The notes: a model not told the origin generated them from the sequence alone. A stretch of DNA of 64,000 nt from Atherix ibis (GCA_958298945.1 OY282608.1:59000951-59064950), one strand, 5' to 3'. Shown: positions 27,693-42,471, counted from the first letter of the stretch. Numbers and translations are program-made.

Positions 27693-29938
27693 AGTGAACA
27701 AACCAACAAACCAACAAACCAACAAACCAACAAACAAACAAAAAAACAAACCAACAAACCAACAAACCAACAATCCAAAAAACCAACAAACGAACAAGCT
27801 AACAAGCTAACAAACGAACAAACCAACAAACCAACAAACCAACAAACCAACAAACCAACAAACCAACAAACCAACAAACCAACAAACCAACAAACCAACA
27901 AACGAACAAACCAACAAACCAACAAACCAACAAACCAACAAACCAACAAACCAACAAACCAACAAACCAACAAACCAACAAACCAACAAACCAACAAACC
28001 AACAAACGAACAAGCTAACAAGCTAACAAACGAACAAACCAACAAACCAACAAACAAATAAACCAACAAACCAACAAGCCAACAAGCCAACAAACCAACA
28101 AGCCAAAAAACCAACAAACCACCAAGCCAACAAGCCAACAAACCAACAAGCCAACAAACCAACAAACAAACAACCAAAAAACCAACAAACCAACTAACCA
28201 ACAAGCCAACAAACCAACAAACCAACAAACCAAGAAACTAACAAGCCAAGAAACCAACAAACCAGCAAACCAACAAACCAACAAACCAACAAACCAACAA
28301 ACCAACAAACCCATAAGCCAACAAACGAACAAACTAACAAACCAACAAACCAACAAACCAACAAGCCAACAAACCAACAAGCCAACAAACCAACAAACCA
28401 ACAAACCAACAAAACAACAAACCACAAGCCAACAAGCCAACAAGCCAACAAACCAACAAACCAACAAACCAACAAACCAACAAACCAACAAACCAACAAA
28501 CGAACAAACAAACAAACCAACAAACCAACAAGCCAACCAACCAACAAACCAACAAGCCAACCAGCCAACAAACCAACAAACCAACAAACCAACAAAACAA
28601 CAAACCGACATACCAACAAATCAACAAACCAACAAAACAACAAACCGACATACCAAAAAACCAACAAACCAATAAACCAACAAACCAACAAACCAAAAAG
28701 CCAACAAGCCAACAAACCAAAAAACCAACAAACCAACAAACCAACAAACCAACAAGCTAACAAACCAAAAAAACAACAAACCAACAAACCAAGTAACCAA
28801 CAAACCAACAAGCCAAAAAGCCAACAAACCAACAAACGAACAAACCAATAAAGCAACAAACAAATAAACCAACAAACCAACAAACCAACAAACCAACAAA
28901 ACCAACAAACCAACAAATCAACAAACGAACAAACCAACAAACCAACAAACCAACAAACCAACAAGCCAACAAACCAACAAACCAACAAACTAACAAACCA
29001 ACAAACCAACAAACCAACAAACCAACAAACCAACAAACCAACAAACTAACAAACCAACAAACCAACAAACCAACAAACCAACAAACGAACAAACCAACAA
29101 ACCAAGAAACCAACAAACCAACAAGCCAACAAGCCAACAAACCAACAAACCAACAAGCCAACAAGCCAACAAACCAACAAACCAACAAACCAACAAACCA
29201 ACAAACCAACAAATCAAGAAACCAACAAACCAACAAACCAACAAGCCAAAAAACCAACAAACCAACAAGCCAACAAGCCAACAAACCAACAAACGAAAAA
29301 ACCAACAAACCAACAAACCAACAAACCAACAAACCAATAAGCCAACAAACCAACAAACCAACAAGCAAACAAACCAACAAGCCAACAAACCAACAAACTA
29401 ACAAACCAATAAGCCAACAAACCAACAAGCTAACAAACCAACAAACCACAAGCCAAAAAGCCAACAAGCCAACAAGCCAACAAGCCAACAAACCAACAAA
29501 CCAACAAACCAACAAACCAACAAACTAACAAACCAACAACCGAACAAACAAACAAACCAACAAACCAACAAGCCAACAAACCAACAAACCAACAAGCCAA
29601 CAAGCCAACAAACCAACAAACCAACAAACCAACAAACCAATATACCAACAAACCAACAAACCAACAAACCAACAAACCAACAAGCCAACAAATCAAAAAA
29701 CCAACAAACCAACAAACCAACAAACCAACAAACCAAGAAACCAACAAACCAACAAACCAACAAATCAAGAAACCAACAAACCAACAAACCAACAAGCCAA
29801 AAAACCAACAAACCAACAAGCCAACAAGCCAACAAACCAACAAACCAACAAATCAGTAAAACAACAAACCAACAAACCAACAAACGAACAAACCAACACA
29901 CCAACAAACCAACAAACCAACAAACTAACAAACCAACA
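27693..29938 (+). repeat. Zone C tandem copy 1 (2,246 bp)
   Basis: Bounded by AGTGAAC units at 27693 and 29939. Internal anchors are the CAACCAAAA one-base-short unit at 28171, paired GACATACC at 28607/28647 (40 bp apart), an AAAACC insertion near 28,900, CCACAAG at 29446 and AATATACC near 29,640. Each recurs in the next copy 2,342-2,438 bp later. The GACATACC pair is also 3,278 bp from that of the right segmental copy (25329), and so is the CAACCAAAA unit (24893), so this copy derives from the same ancestor with a large deletion. Confidence 0.8.
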
Positions 29939-32340
29939 AGTGAACAAACCAACAAACCAACAAACCAACAAACCAACAAACAAACAAAAAAACAAACCAA
30001 CAAACCAACAAACCAACAATCCAAAAAACCAAAAAACCAACAAACCAACAAGCCAACAAGCCAACAAACCAACAATCCAACAAGCAAACAAACGAACTAA
30101 CGAACAAACCAACAAACCAACAAACCAACAAACCAACAAACGAACAAACCAACAAACCAACAAACCAACAAACCAACAAACCAACAAACCAACAAACCAA
30201 CAAACCAACAAACCAACAAACCAACAAACCAACAAACCAACAAACGAACAAGCTAACAAGCTAACAAACCAACAAACCAACAAACCAACAAACCAACAAA
30301 CCAACAAACAAACAAACCAACAAACCAAGATACCAACAAACCAATAAACCAACAAACTATCAAACAAATAAACCAACAAACCAACAAACCAACAAACAAA
30401 TAAACCAACAAACCAACAAGCCAACAAGCCAACAAACCAACAAGCCAAAAACCCAACAAACCACCAAGCCAACAAGCCAACAAACCAACAAGCCAACAAA
30501 CCAACAAACAAACAACCAAAAAACCAACAAACCAACTAACCAACAAGCCAACAAACCAACAAACCAACAAACCAAGAAACCAACAAGCCAAGAAACCAAC
30601 AAACCAGCAAACCAACAAACCAACAAACCAACAAACCAACAAACCAACAAACCAATAAGCCAACAAACGAACAAACCAACAAACCAACAAACCAACAAAC
30701 CAACAAGCCAACAAACCAACAAGCCAACAAACCAACAAACCAACAAACCAACAAAACAACAAACCACAAGCCAACAAGCCAACAAGCCAACAAACCAACA
30801 AACCAACAAACCAACAAACCAACAAACCAACAAACCAACAAACCAACAAACGAACAAACAAACAAACCAACAAACCAACAAGCCAACCAACCAACAAACC
30901 AACAAGCCAACCAGCCAACAAACCAACAAACCAACAAACCAACAAAACAACAAACCGACATACCAACAAATCAACAAACCAACAAAACAACAAACCGACA
31001 TACCAAAAAACCAACAAACCAATAAACCAACAAACCAACAAACCAAAAAGCCAACAAGCCAACAAACCAAAAAACCAACAAACCAACAAACCAACAAGCC
31101 AACAAGCTAACAAACCAAAAAAACAACAAACCAACAAACCAAGTAACCAACAAACCAACAAACCAACAAGCCAAAAAGCCAACAAACCAACAAACGAACA
31201 AACCAATAAAGCAACAAACAAATAAACCAACAAACCAACAAACCAACAAACCAACAAAACCAACAAACCAACAAATCAACAAACGAACAAACCAACAAAC
31301 CAACAAACCAACAAACCAACAAGCCAACAAACCAACAAACCAACAAACTAACAAACCAACAAACCAACAAACCAACAAACCAACAAACCAACAAACCAAC
31401 AAACTAACAAACCAACAAACCAACAAACCAACAAACCAACAAACGAACAAACCAACAAACCAAGAAACCAACAAACCAACAAGCCAACAAGCCAACAAAC
31501 CAACAAACCAACAAGCCAACAAGCCAACAAACCAACAAACCAGCAAACCAACAAACCAACAAACCAACAAATCAAGAAACCAACAAACCAACAAACCAAC
31601 AAGCCAAAAAACCAACAAACCAACAAGCCAACAAGCCAACAAACCAACAAACGAAAAAACCAACAAACCAACAAACCAACAAACCAACAAACCAATAAGC
31701 CAACAAACCAACAAACCAACAAGCAAACAAACCAACAAGCCAACAAACCAACAAACTAACAAACCAATAAGCCAACAAACCAACAAACTAACAAACCAAC
31801 AAACCAACAAGCCAACAAACCAACAAACCAACAAACCAACAAACCAACAAACCAACAAACCAACAAACCAACAAACCAACAAACCACAAGCCAAAAAGCC
31901 AACAAGCCAACAAGCCAACAAACCAACAAACCAACAAACCAACAAACCAACAAACTAACAAACCAACAACCGAACAAACAAACAAACCAACAAACCAACA
32001 AGCCAACAAACCAACAAACCAACAAGCCAACAAGCCAACAAGCCAACAAACCAACAAACCAACAAACCAATATACCAACAAACCAACAAACCAACAAACC
32101 AACAAACCAACAAGCCAACAAATCAAAAAACCAACAAACCAACAAACCAACAAACCAACAAACTAACAAGCCAACAAGCCAACAAACCAAAAAACCAACA
32201 AACCAACAAACCAACAAACCAACAAGCCAACAAACCAAAAAAACAACAAACCAACAAACCAAGTAACCAACAAACCAACAAACCAACAAAACAACAAACC
32301 AACAAACCAACGAACCAACAAGCCAACAAACCAAAAAACC
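29939..32340 (+). repeat. Zone C tandem copy 2 (~2.4 kb)
   Basis: This repeats copy 1: CAACCAAAA at 30513, GACATACC pair at 30957/30997, AAAACC at about 31,256, CCACAAG at 31884 and AATATACC at about 32,071. It additionally keeps CAAGATACC (30329) and CTATC (30357), which copy 1 lacks. CTATC is not seen again until 55,423. The copy ends at the CCTACC unit at 32351, where zone D begins. Confidence 0.8.
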
Positions 32341-33980
32341 AATAAATCAACCTACCAACAAACCCACAAACAAACAAACCAACAAACCAACAAACTAACA
32401 AACCAACAAGCCAAGAAACCAACAACCCAACAAACGAACAAACCAACAAACAAACAAACAAACAAACCAACAAACCAACAAACTAACAAACCAACAAACC
32501 AAAAAACCAACAAACCAACAAACCAACAAACAAACAAACCAACAAACCAATAAGCCAACAAGCCAACAAACCAACAAACCAACAAGCCAACAAGCCAACA
32601 AACCAACAAGCCAACAAACCAACAAACCAACAAACCAAAAAACGAAAAAACCAACAAACCAACAAACCAACAAGCCAACAAACGAACAGACCAACAAACA
32701 AACAAACCAATAAACCAACAAGCCAACAAACAAATAAACCAACAAACCAACAAACCAACAAACAAAAAAACCAACAAACCAACAAACCAACAAACCAACA
32801 AACGAAGAAACAAACAAACAAACAAACCAACAAACCAACACACCACCAAACCAAGTAACAACAAACCAACAAACCAACAAGCCAACAAACAAATAAGCCA
32901 ATAAACCAACAAACCAACAAACCAACAAACCAACATACCAACAAACCAGCAAACCAACAAACGAAGAAACCAGCAAACCAACAAACCAACAAGCCAACAA
33001 AACAACAAACCAACAAACCAACAAACCAACAAACCAACAAACGAACAAACAAACAAACCAACAAACCAACAAGCCAACAAACCAACAAACCAACAAACCA
33101 AAAAACCAACAAACCAACAAACCAACAAACCAACAAACCAACAAACCAACAAGCCAATAAACCAAAAAACCAACAAACCAATAAACCAACAAACCAACAA
33201 ACCAACAAACCAACAAACCAACAAACCAACAAACCAACAAACCAACAAGCCAACAAACCAACAAACCAACAAGCCAACAAACCAAAAAACCAACAAATTA
33301 ACAAACGAACAAACCAACAAACTAACAAACCAACAAACCAACAAACAAACAAGCGAACAAACGAACAAACGAACAAACCAACAAACCAACAAACCAACAA
33401 ACCAACAAGCCAACAAACCAACAAGCCAACAAACCAAGTAACCAACAAGCCAACAAATGAACAAGCCAACAAGCCAACAAACCAACAAACCAACAAACTA
33501 ACAAACAAACAAACCAACAAACCAACAAGGCAACAAACCAACAAACCAACAAACTAAGAAACCAACAAACCAACAAACCAACAAACCAACAAGCCAACAA
33601 TCTAACAAACCAACAAGCCAACAAGCCAATAAACCAAAACACCAACAAACTAACAAACCAAAAAACCAACAAACCAACAAAGCAACACACCAACAAGCCA
33701 ACAAACCAACAAACCAACAAACCAAGTAACCAACAAGCCAACAAACCAACAAGCCAACAAACAAACAAACCAACAAACCAAAAAACCAACAAACCAACAA
33801 ACCAAAAAGCCAACAAACCAACAAACCAACAAACCAAGTAACCAACAAACCAACATACCAACAAACCCCGAAACCAACAAGCCAACAAACCAACAAACGA
33901 ACAAACCAACAAACCAACAAACCAACAAACGAACAAACCAACAAACCAACAAACCAAAAAGCCAACAAACGAACAAACCA
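31256..33980 (+). repeat. Duplicated zone C/D boundary, copy 1 (~2.7 kb)
   Basis: This segment spans the change from zone C to zone D and recurs at about 36,879-39,590. Shared anchors are AAAACC 31256/36879, CCTACC 32351/37990, a one-base-short AAGTAACAACAAACC near 32,856/38,495, AAGCGAAC 33352/38990 and CCCCG 33866/39504. Offsets are 5,623-5,639 bp, changing in 8-bp steps. The boundary itself was therefore copied as part of a larger duplication. Confidence 0.8.
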
Positions 33981-34040
33981 ACAAACAAACAAACCAAAAA
34001 ACCAACAAGCCAACAAACCAGTAAACCAAAAAACCAAGTT
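33866..34040 (+). repeat. CCCCG-171 bp-AGTTAG module, copy 1
   Basis: CCCCG at 33866 and AGTTAG at 34037 are 171 bp apart. The same spacing occurs at 42301/42472, 49051/49222 and 51282/51453 (degenerate). CCCCG is one of the rare C-runs in the window, which makes it a good barcode. Confidence 0.85.
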
Positions 34041-36204
34041 AGCAAGAAGCCAACAAACCAAGAAGATAACAAACAAATAAATCAACAAACCAACAAACCA
34101 ACAAATAAATAGACCAACAAACCAACAAGCCAACAAACCAACAAGCCAACAAACCAACAAACCAACAATCCAACAAACCAACTAACCACAAACCAACAAA
34201 CCAAAATACCAACAAACCAACAAACCAACAAGCCAACAAACCAACAAACCAACAAACCAAGTAACCAACAAACCAACAAACCAATAAACCAACAAACAAA
34301 CAAACCAACAAGCCAACAAACCAACAAACCAACAAGCGAACAAGCCAACAAACCAACAAACCAACAAGCCAACAAACCAACAAACCAACAAACCAAAAAA
34401 CGAAAAAACCAACAAACCAACAAACCAACAAGCCAACAAACGAACAGACCAACAAACAAACAAACCAATAAACCAACAAGCCAACAAACAAATAAACCAA
34501 CAAACCAACAAACCAACAAACAAAAAAACCAACAAACCAACAAACCAACAAACCAACAAACGAAGAAACAAACAAACAAACAAACCAACAAACCAACACA
34601 CCACCAAACCAAGTAACCAACAAGCCAACAAACCAACAAGCCAACAAACAAATAAGCCAATAAACCAACAAACCAACAAACCAACATACCAACAAGCCAA
34701 CAAACCAACAAACGAAGAAACCAGCAAACCAACAAACCAACAAGCCAACAAAACAACAAACCAACAAACCAACAAACCAACAAACCAACAAACGAACAAA
34801 CAAATAAACCAACAAACCAACAAGCCAACAAGCCAACAAACCAACAAACCAGCAAGCCAACAAGCCAACAAACCAACAAACCAACAAACCAACAAACCAA
34901 CAAACCAACAACCCAACAAACCAACAAACCAACAAACAAACAAACCAACAAACCAAAAAACCAACAAACCAACAAACCAACAAACCAACAAACCAACAAA
35001 CCAACAAACCAACAAACCAACAAACCAACAAACCAAGTAACCAACAAACCAACAAACCAACAAACCAAAAAACCAACAAACCAACAAACCAACAAACCAA
35101 CAAACCAACAAGTCAACAAGCCAATAAACCAAAAAACCAACAAACCAATAAACCAACAAACCAACAAACCAACAAACCAACAAACCAACAAACCAACAAA
35201 CCAACAAACCAACAAACCAACAAACCAACAAACCAACAAACCAACAAACCAACAAACCAACAAACGAAGAAACAAACAAACAAACAAACCAACAAACCAA
35301 CACACCACCAAACCAAGTAACCAACAAGCCAACAAACCAACAAGCCAACAAACAAATAAGCCAATAAACCAACAAACCAACAAACCAACAAACCAACATA
35401 CCAATAAACCAACAAACCAACAAACCAACAAACGAAGAAACCAGCAAACCAACAAACAAACAAGCCAACAAAACAACAAACCAACAAACCAACAAACCAA
35501 CAAACAAACAAACCAACAAACCAACAAGCCAACAAGCCAACAAACCAACAAACCAGCAAGCCAACAAGCCAACAAACCAACAAACCAACAAACCAACAAA
35601 CCAACAACCCAACAAACCAAAAAACCAACAAACCAACAAACAAACAAACCAAAAAACCAACAAACCAACAAACCAACAAACCAACAAACCAACAAACCAA
35701 CAAACCAACAAACCAACAAACCAACAAACCAACAAACCAACAAACCAAGTAACCAACAAACCAACAAACCAACAAACCAAAAAACCAACAAACCAACAAA
35801 CCAATAAATCAACAAACCAACAAACCAACAAGTCAACAAGCCAATAAACCAAAAAACCAACAAACCAATAAACCAACAAACCAACAAACCAACAAACCAA
35901 CAAACCAACAAACCAACAAACCAACAAACCAACAAGCCAACAAACCAACAAACCAACAAGCCAACAAACCAAAAAACCAACAAATTAACAAACGAACAAA
36001 CCAACAAACTAACAAACCAACAAACCAACAAGCCAACAAACCAACAAGCCAACAAACCAAGTAACCAACAAGCCAACAAATGAACAAGCCAACAAGCCAA
36101 TAAACCAAAACACCAACAAACTAACAAACCAAAAAACCAACAAACCAACAAAGCAACACACCAACGAACCAACAAGCCAACAAACCAAAAAACCAATAAA
36201 TCAA
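34037..36204 (+). repeat. Zone D block, copy 1 (~2.2 kb)
   Basis: Starts at the AGTTAGCAAGAAGCC barcode and continues with GAAGATAAC, an AAATAAATAGACC unit, a one-base-short ACTAACCACAAACC (about 34,187), CCAAAATACC, CGAAGAAAC units (about 34,561 and 35,271) and CACACCACC units. The same order starts at 42,472 and 45,183 and, in part, at 39,611, 40,370 and 49,222. It contains the longest stop-free run I see: 704 codons on the - strand, 34,082-36,196. Confidence 0.8.
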
Positions 36205-36878
36205 CCTACCAACAAACCCACAAACAAACAAACCAACAAACCAACAGGCCAACAAACTAACAAACCAACAAGCCAAGAAACCAACAACCCAACAAACGAA
36301 CAAACCAACAAACAAACAAACAAACAAACCAACAAACCAACAAACTAACAAACCAACAAACCAAAAAACCAACAAACCAACAAACCAACAAACAAACAAA
36401 CCAACAAACCAATAAGCCAACAAGCCAACAAACCAACAAACCAACAAGCCAACAAGCCAACAAACCAACAAGCCAACAAACCAACAAACCAACAAACCAA
36501 AAAACTAAAAAACCAACAAACCAACAAACCAACAAACCAACAAACGAACAGACCAACAAACAAACAAACCAATAAACCAACAAGCCAACAAACAAATAAA
36601 CCAACAAACCAACAAACCAACAAACAAAAAAACCAACAAACCAACAAACCAACAAACCAACAAGCCAACAAACCAAAAAAACAACAAACCAACAAACCAA
36701 GTAACCAACAAACCAACAAACCAACAAAACAACAAACCAACAAACCAACGAACCAACAAGCCAACAAACCAAAAAACCAATAAATCAACCTACCAACAAA
36801 CCCACAAACAAACAAACCAACAAACCAACAAACTAACAAACCAACAAGCCAACAAAACCAACAAACCAACAAACCAAC
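36205..36878 (+). repeat. Double CCTACC junction
   Basis: Two CCTACC units at 36205 and 36789 are 584 bp (73 octamers) apart. The first is followed by a CAGGCC unit, as at 44808 and 47503. The second has the form seen at 32351 and 37990 and leads after about 60 bp into the duplicated boundary segment. This is a join between D-block ends. Confidence 0.65.
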
Positions 36879-39590
36879 AAAACCAACAAACCAACAAATC
36901 AACAAACGAACAAACCAACAAACCAACAAACCAACAAACCAACAAGCCAACAAACCAACAAACCAACAAACTAACAAACCAACAAACCAACAAACCAACA
37001 AACCAACAAACCAACAAACCAACAAACTAACAAACCAACAAACCAACAAACCAACAAACCAACAAACGAACAAACCAACAAACCAAGAAACCAACAAACC
37101 AACAAGCCAACAAGCCAACAAACCAACAAACCAACAAGCCAACAAGCCAACAAACCAACAAACCAGCAAACCAACAAACCAACAAACCAACAAATCAAGA
37201 AACCAACAAACCAACAAACCAACAAGCCAAAAAACCAACAAACCAACAAGCCAACAAGCCAACAAACCAACAAACGAAAAAACCAACAAACCAACAAACC
37301 AACAAACCAACAAACCAATAAGCCAACAAACCAACAAACCAACAAGCAAACAAACCAACAAGCCAACAAACCAACAAACTAACAAACCAATAAGCCAACA
37401 AACCAACAAACTAACAAACCAACAAACCAACAAGCCAACAAACTAACAAACCAACAAACCAACAAACCAACAAACCAACAAACCAACAAACCAACAAACC
37501 AACAAACCAACAAACCACAAGCCAAAAAGCCAACAAGCCAACAAGCCAACAAACCAACAAACCAACAAACCAACAAACCAACAAACTAACAAACCAACAA
37601 CCGAACAAACAAACAAACCAACAAACCAACAAGCCAACAAACCAACAAACCAACAAGCCAACAAGCCAACAAGCCAACAAACCAACAAACCAACAAACCA
37701 ACAAACCAATATACCAACAAACCAACAAACCAACAAACCAACAAACCAACAAGCCAACAAATCAAAAAACCAACAAACCAACAAACCAACAAACCAACAA
37801 ACTAACAAGCCAACAAGCCAACAAACCAAAAAACCAACAAACCAACAAACCAACAAACCAACAAGCCAACAAACCAAAAAAACAACAAACCAACAAACCA
37901 AGTAACCAACAAACCAACAAACCAACAAAACAACAAACCAACAAACCAACGAACCAACAAGCCAACAAACCAAAAAACCAATAAATCAACCTACCAACAA
38001 ACCCACAAACAAACAAACCAACAAACCAACAAACTAACAAACCAACAAGCCAAGAAACCAACAACCCAACAAACGAACAAACCAACAAACAAACAAACAA
38101 ACAAACCAACAAACCAACAAACTAACAAACCAACAAACCAAAAACCAACAAACCAACAAACCAACAAACAAACAACCCAACAAACCAATAAGCCAACAAG
38201 CCAACAAACCAACAAACCAACAAGCCAACAAGCCAACAAACCAACAAGCCAACAAACCAACAAACCAACAAACCAAAAAACGAAAAAACCAACAAACCAA
38301 CAAACCAACAAGCCAACAAACGAACAGACCAACAAACAAACAAACCAATAAACCAACAAGCCAACAAACAAATAAACCAACAAACCAACAAACCAACAAA
38401 CAAAAAAACCAACAAACCAACAAACCAACAAACCAACAAACGAAGAAACAAACAAACAAACAAACCAACAAACCAACACACCACCAAACCAAGTAACAAC
38501 AAACCAACAAACCAACAAGCCAACAAACAAATAAGCCAATAAACCAACAAACCAACAAACCAACAAACCAACATACCAACAAACCAGCAAACCAACAAAC
38601 GAAGAAACCAGCAAACCAACAAACCAACAAGCCAACAAAACAACAAACCAACAAACCAACAAACCAACAAACCAACAAACGAACAAACAAACAAACCAAC
38701 AAACCAACAAGCCAACAAACCAACAAACCAACAAACCAAAAAACCAACAAACCAACAAACCAACAAACCAACAAACCAACAAACCAACAAGCCAATAAAC
38801 CAAAAAACCAACAAACCAATAAACCAACAAACCAACAAACCAACAAACCAACAAACCAACAAACCAACAAACCAACAAACCAACAAGCCAACAAACCAAC
38901 AAACCAACAAGCCAACAAACCAAAAAACCAACAAATTAACAAACGAACAAACCAACAAACTAACAAACCAACAAACCAACAAACAAACAAGCGAACAAAC
39001 GAACAAACGAACAAACCAACAAACCAACAAACCAACAAACCAACAAGCCAACAAACCAACAAGCCAACAAACCAAGTAACCAACAAGCCAACAAATGAAC
39101 AAGCCAACAAGCCAACAAACCAACAAACCAACAAACTAACAAACAAACAAACCAACAAACCAACAAGGCAACAAACCAACAAACCAACAAACTAAGAAAC
39201 CAACAAACCAACAAACCAACAAACCAACAAGCCAACAATCTAACAAACCAACAAGCCAACAAGCCAATAAACCAAAACACCAACAAACTAACAAACCAAA
39301 AAACCAACAAACCAACAAAGCAACACACCAACAAGCCAACAAACCAACAAACCAACAAACCAAGTAACCAACAAGCCAACAAACCAACAAGCCAACAAAC
39401 AAACAAACCAACAAACCAAAAAACCAACAAACCAACAAACCAAAAAGCCAACAAACCAACAAACCAACAAACCAAGTAACCAACAAACCAACATACCAAC
39501 AAACCCCGAAACCAACAAGCCAACAAACCAACAAACGAACAAACCAACAAACCAACAAACCAACAAACGAACAAACCAACAAGCCAACAA
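36879..39590 (+). repeat. Duplicated zone C/D boundary, copy 2 (~2.7 kb)
   Basis: Second copy of 31,256-33,980 (offset 5,623-5,639 bp). Its CCCCG-to-AGTTAG distance is 107 bp (39504 to 39611) instead of 171, a loss of exactly 64 bp or eight octamers relative to the other four modules. A CCACAAG unit near 37,514 and an AATATACC unit near 37,710 show its zone C half. Confidence 0.8.
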
Positions 39591-39614
39591 ACCAGTAAAC
39601 CAAAAAACCAAGTT
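39504..39614 (+). repeat. CCCCG-AGTTAG module, copy 2, 64 bp shorter
   Basis: CCCCG at 39504 and AGTTAG at 39611 are 107 bp apart. The missing 64 bp equals eight octamers, so this is a clean in-register deletion relative to the 171-bp form. Confidence 0.85.
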
Positions 39615-41128
39615 AGCAAGAAGCCAACAAACCAAGAAGATAACAAACAAATAAATCAACAAACCAACAAACCAACAAATAAATAGACCAACAAACCAAC
39701 AAGCCAACAAACCAACAAGCCAACAAACCAACAAACCAACAATCCAACAAACCAACTAACCACAAACCAACAAACCAAAATACCAACAAACCAACAAACC
39801 AACAAGCCAACAAACCAACAAACCAACAAACCAAGTAACCAACAAACCAACAAACCAATAAACCAACAAACAAACAAACCAACAAGCCAACAAACCAACA
39901 AACCAACAAGCGAACAAGCCAACAAACCAACAAACCAACAAGCCAACAAACCAACAAACCAACAAACCAAAAAACGAAAAAACCAACAAACCAACAAACC
40001 AACAAGCCAACAAACGAACAGACCAACAAACAAACAAACCAATAAACCAACAAGCCAACAAACAAATAAACCAACAAACCAACAAACCAACAAACAAAAA
40101 AACCAACAAACCAACAAACCAACAAACCAACAAACGAAGAAACAAACAAACAAACAAACCAACAAACCAACACACCACCAAACCAAGTAACCAACAAGCC
40201 AACAAACCAACAAGCCAACAAACAAATAAGCCAATAAACCAACAAACCAACAAACCAACATACCAACAAGCCAACAAACCAACAAACGAAGAAACCAGCA
40301 AACCAACAAACCAACAAGCCAACAAAACAACAAACCAACAAACCAACAAACCAGTAAACCAAAAAACCAAGTTAGCAAGAAGCCAACAAACCAAGAAGAT
40401 AACAAACAAATAAATCAACAAACCAACAAACCAACAAATAAATAGACCAACAAACCAACAAGCCAACAAACCAACAAGCCAACAAACCAACAAACCAACA
40501 ATCCAACAAACCAACTAACCACAAACCAACAAACCAAAATACCAACAAACCAACAAACCAACAAGCCAACAAACCAACAAACCAACAAACCAAGTAACCA
40601 ACAAACCAACAAACCAATAAACCAACAAACAAACAAACCAACAAGCCAACAAACCAACAAACCAACAAGCGAACAAGCCAACAAACCAACAAACCAACAA
40701 GCCAACAAACCAACAAACCAACAAACCAAAAAACGAAAAAACCAACAAACCAACAAACCAACAAGCCAACAAACGAACAGACCAACAAACAAACAAACCA
40801 ATAAACCAACAAGCCAACAAACAAATAAACCAACAAACCAACAAACCAACAAACAAAAAAACCAACAAACCAACAAACCAACAAACCAACAAACGAAGAA
40901 ACAAACAAACAAACAAACCAACAAACCAACACACCACCAAACCAAGTAACCAACAAGCCAACAAACCAACAAGCCAACAAACAAATAAGCCAATAAACCA
41001 ACAAACCAACAAACCAACATACCAACAAGCCAACAAACCAACAAACGAAGAAACCAGCAAACCAACAAACCAACAAGCCAACAAAACAACAAACCAACAA
41101 ACCAACAAACCAACAAACCAACAAACGA
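39611..41128 (+). repeat. 759-bp head-to-tail tandem duplication
   Basis: AGTTAG barcodes at 39611 and 40370 start two copies (39,611-40,369 and 40,370-41,128) that match base for base where I compared them, including AAATAAATAGACC, the one-base-short ACTAACCACAAACC, CCAAAATACC, AAGTAACC and CACACCACC units. The period is 95 octamers minus one base, explained by the short unit. The second copy reads on into further D-block sequence. Confidence 0.9.
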
Positions 41129-42151
41129 ACAAACAAATAAACCAACAAACCAACAAGCCAACAAGCCAACAAACCAACAAACCAGCAAGCCAACAAGCCA
41201 ACAAACCAACAAACCAACAAACCAACAAACCAACAAACCAACAACCCAACAAACCAACAAACCAACAAACAAACAAACCAACAAACCAAAAAACCAACAA
41301 ACCAACAAACCAACAAACCAACAAACCAACAAACCAACAAACCAACAAACCAACAAACCAACAAACCAACAAACCAAGTAACCAACAAACCAACAAACCA
41401 ACAAACCAAAAAACCAACAAACCAACAAACCAACAAACCATCAAACCAACAAGTCAACAAGCCAATAAACCAAAAAACCAACAAACCAATAAACCAACAA
41501 ACCAACAAACCAACAAACCAACAAACCAACAAACCAACAAACCAACAAACCAACAAACCAACAAACCAACAAACCAACAAACCAACAAACCAACAAACCA
41601 ACAAACGAAGAAACAAACAAACAAACAAACCAACAAACCAACACACCACCAAACCAAGTAACCAACAAGCCAACAAACCAACAAGCCAACAAACAAATAA
41701 GCCAATAAACCAACAAACCAACAAACCAACAAACCAACATACCAATAAACCAACAAACCAACAAACCAACAAACGAAGAAACCAGCAAACCAACAAACCA
41801 ACAAGCCAACAAAACAACAAACCAACAAACCAACAAACCAACAAACAAACAAACCAACAAACCAACAAGCCAACAAGCCAACAAACCAACAAACCAGCAA
41901 GCCAACAAGCCAACAAACCAACAAACCAACAAACCAACAAGCCAACAATCTAACAAACCAACAAGCCAACAAGCCAATAAACCAAAACACCAACAAACTA
42001 ACAAACCAAAAAACCAACAAACCAACAAAGCAACACACCAACAAGCCAACAAACCAACAAACCAACAAACCAAGTAACCAACAAGCCAACAAACCAACAA
42101 GCCAACAAACAAACAAACCAACAAACCAAAAACCAGTAAACCAAAAAACCA
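41129..42151 (+). repeat. Zone D block remainder
   Basis: This continues the second 759-bp copy with the order seen after 34,796 and 43,220 (CGAAGAAAC, CACACCACC, CCAGCAAGCC). Near 41,945 it switches to the order seen near 39,238 (AATCTAAC, AAAACACC). It ends at a short unit near 42,126, where ACCAAAAACC runs directly into CCAGTAAACC; I read this as a deletion or join point. Confidence 0.65.
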
Positions 42152-42471
42152 AGTTAGCAAGAAGCCAACAAACCAAGAAGATAACAAACAAATAAATCAA
42201 CAAACCAACAAACCAACAAATAAATAGACCAACAAACCAACAAGCCAACAAACCAACAAACCAACAAACCAAGTAACCCACAAACCAACATACCAACAAA
42301 CCCCGAAACCAACAAGCCAACAAACCAACAAACGAACAAACCAACAAACCAACAAACCAACAAACGAACAAACCAACAAACCAACAAACCAAAAAGCCAA
42401 CAAACGAACAAACCAACAAACAAACAAACCAAAAAACCAACAAGCCAACAAACCAGTAAACCAAAAAACCA
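42152..42471 (+). repeat. 320-bp (40-unit) AGTTAG spacer copy with CCCCG module
   Basis: AGTTAG lies at 42152 and 42472, exactly 320 bp apart. The first about 100 bp after each are the same (GAAGATAAC, AAATAAATAGACC); they part near 42,250. The rest of this piece carries AAGTAACCC and CCCCG at 42301, 171 bp before the second AGTTAG. It is a chimera of two D-module pieces. Confidence 0.8.

Noticed and set aside
34082..36196. 704-codon open frame on the - strand that could pass for a large membrane protein rich in Leu, Val, Cys, Trp and Phe.
   Set aside because: It is the cyclic translation of the octamer. The consensus has no stop in any frame, overlapping frames give the same peptide, and TTG occurs in every unit so a start can be found anywhere. 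There is no domain, no Shine-Dalgarno or Kozak context, and no non-repeat sequence.
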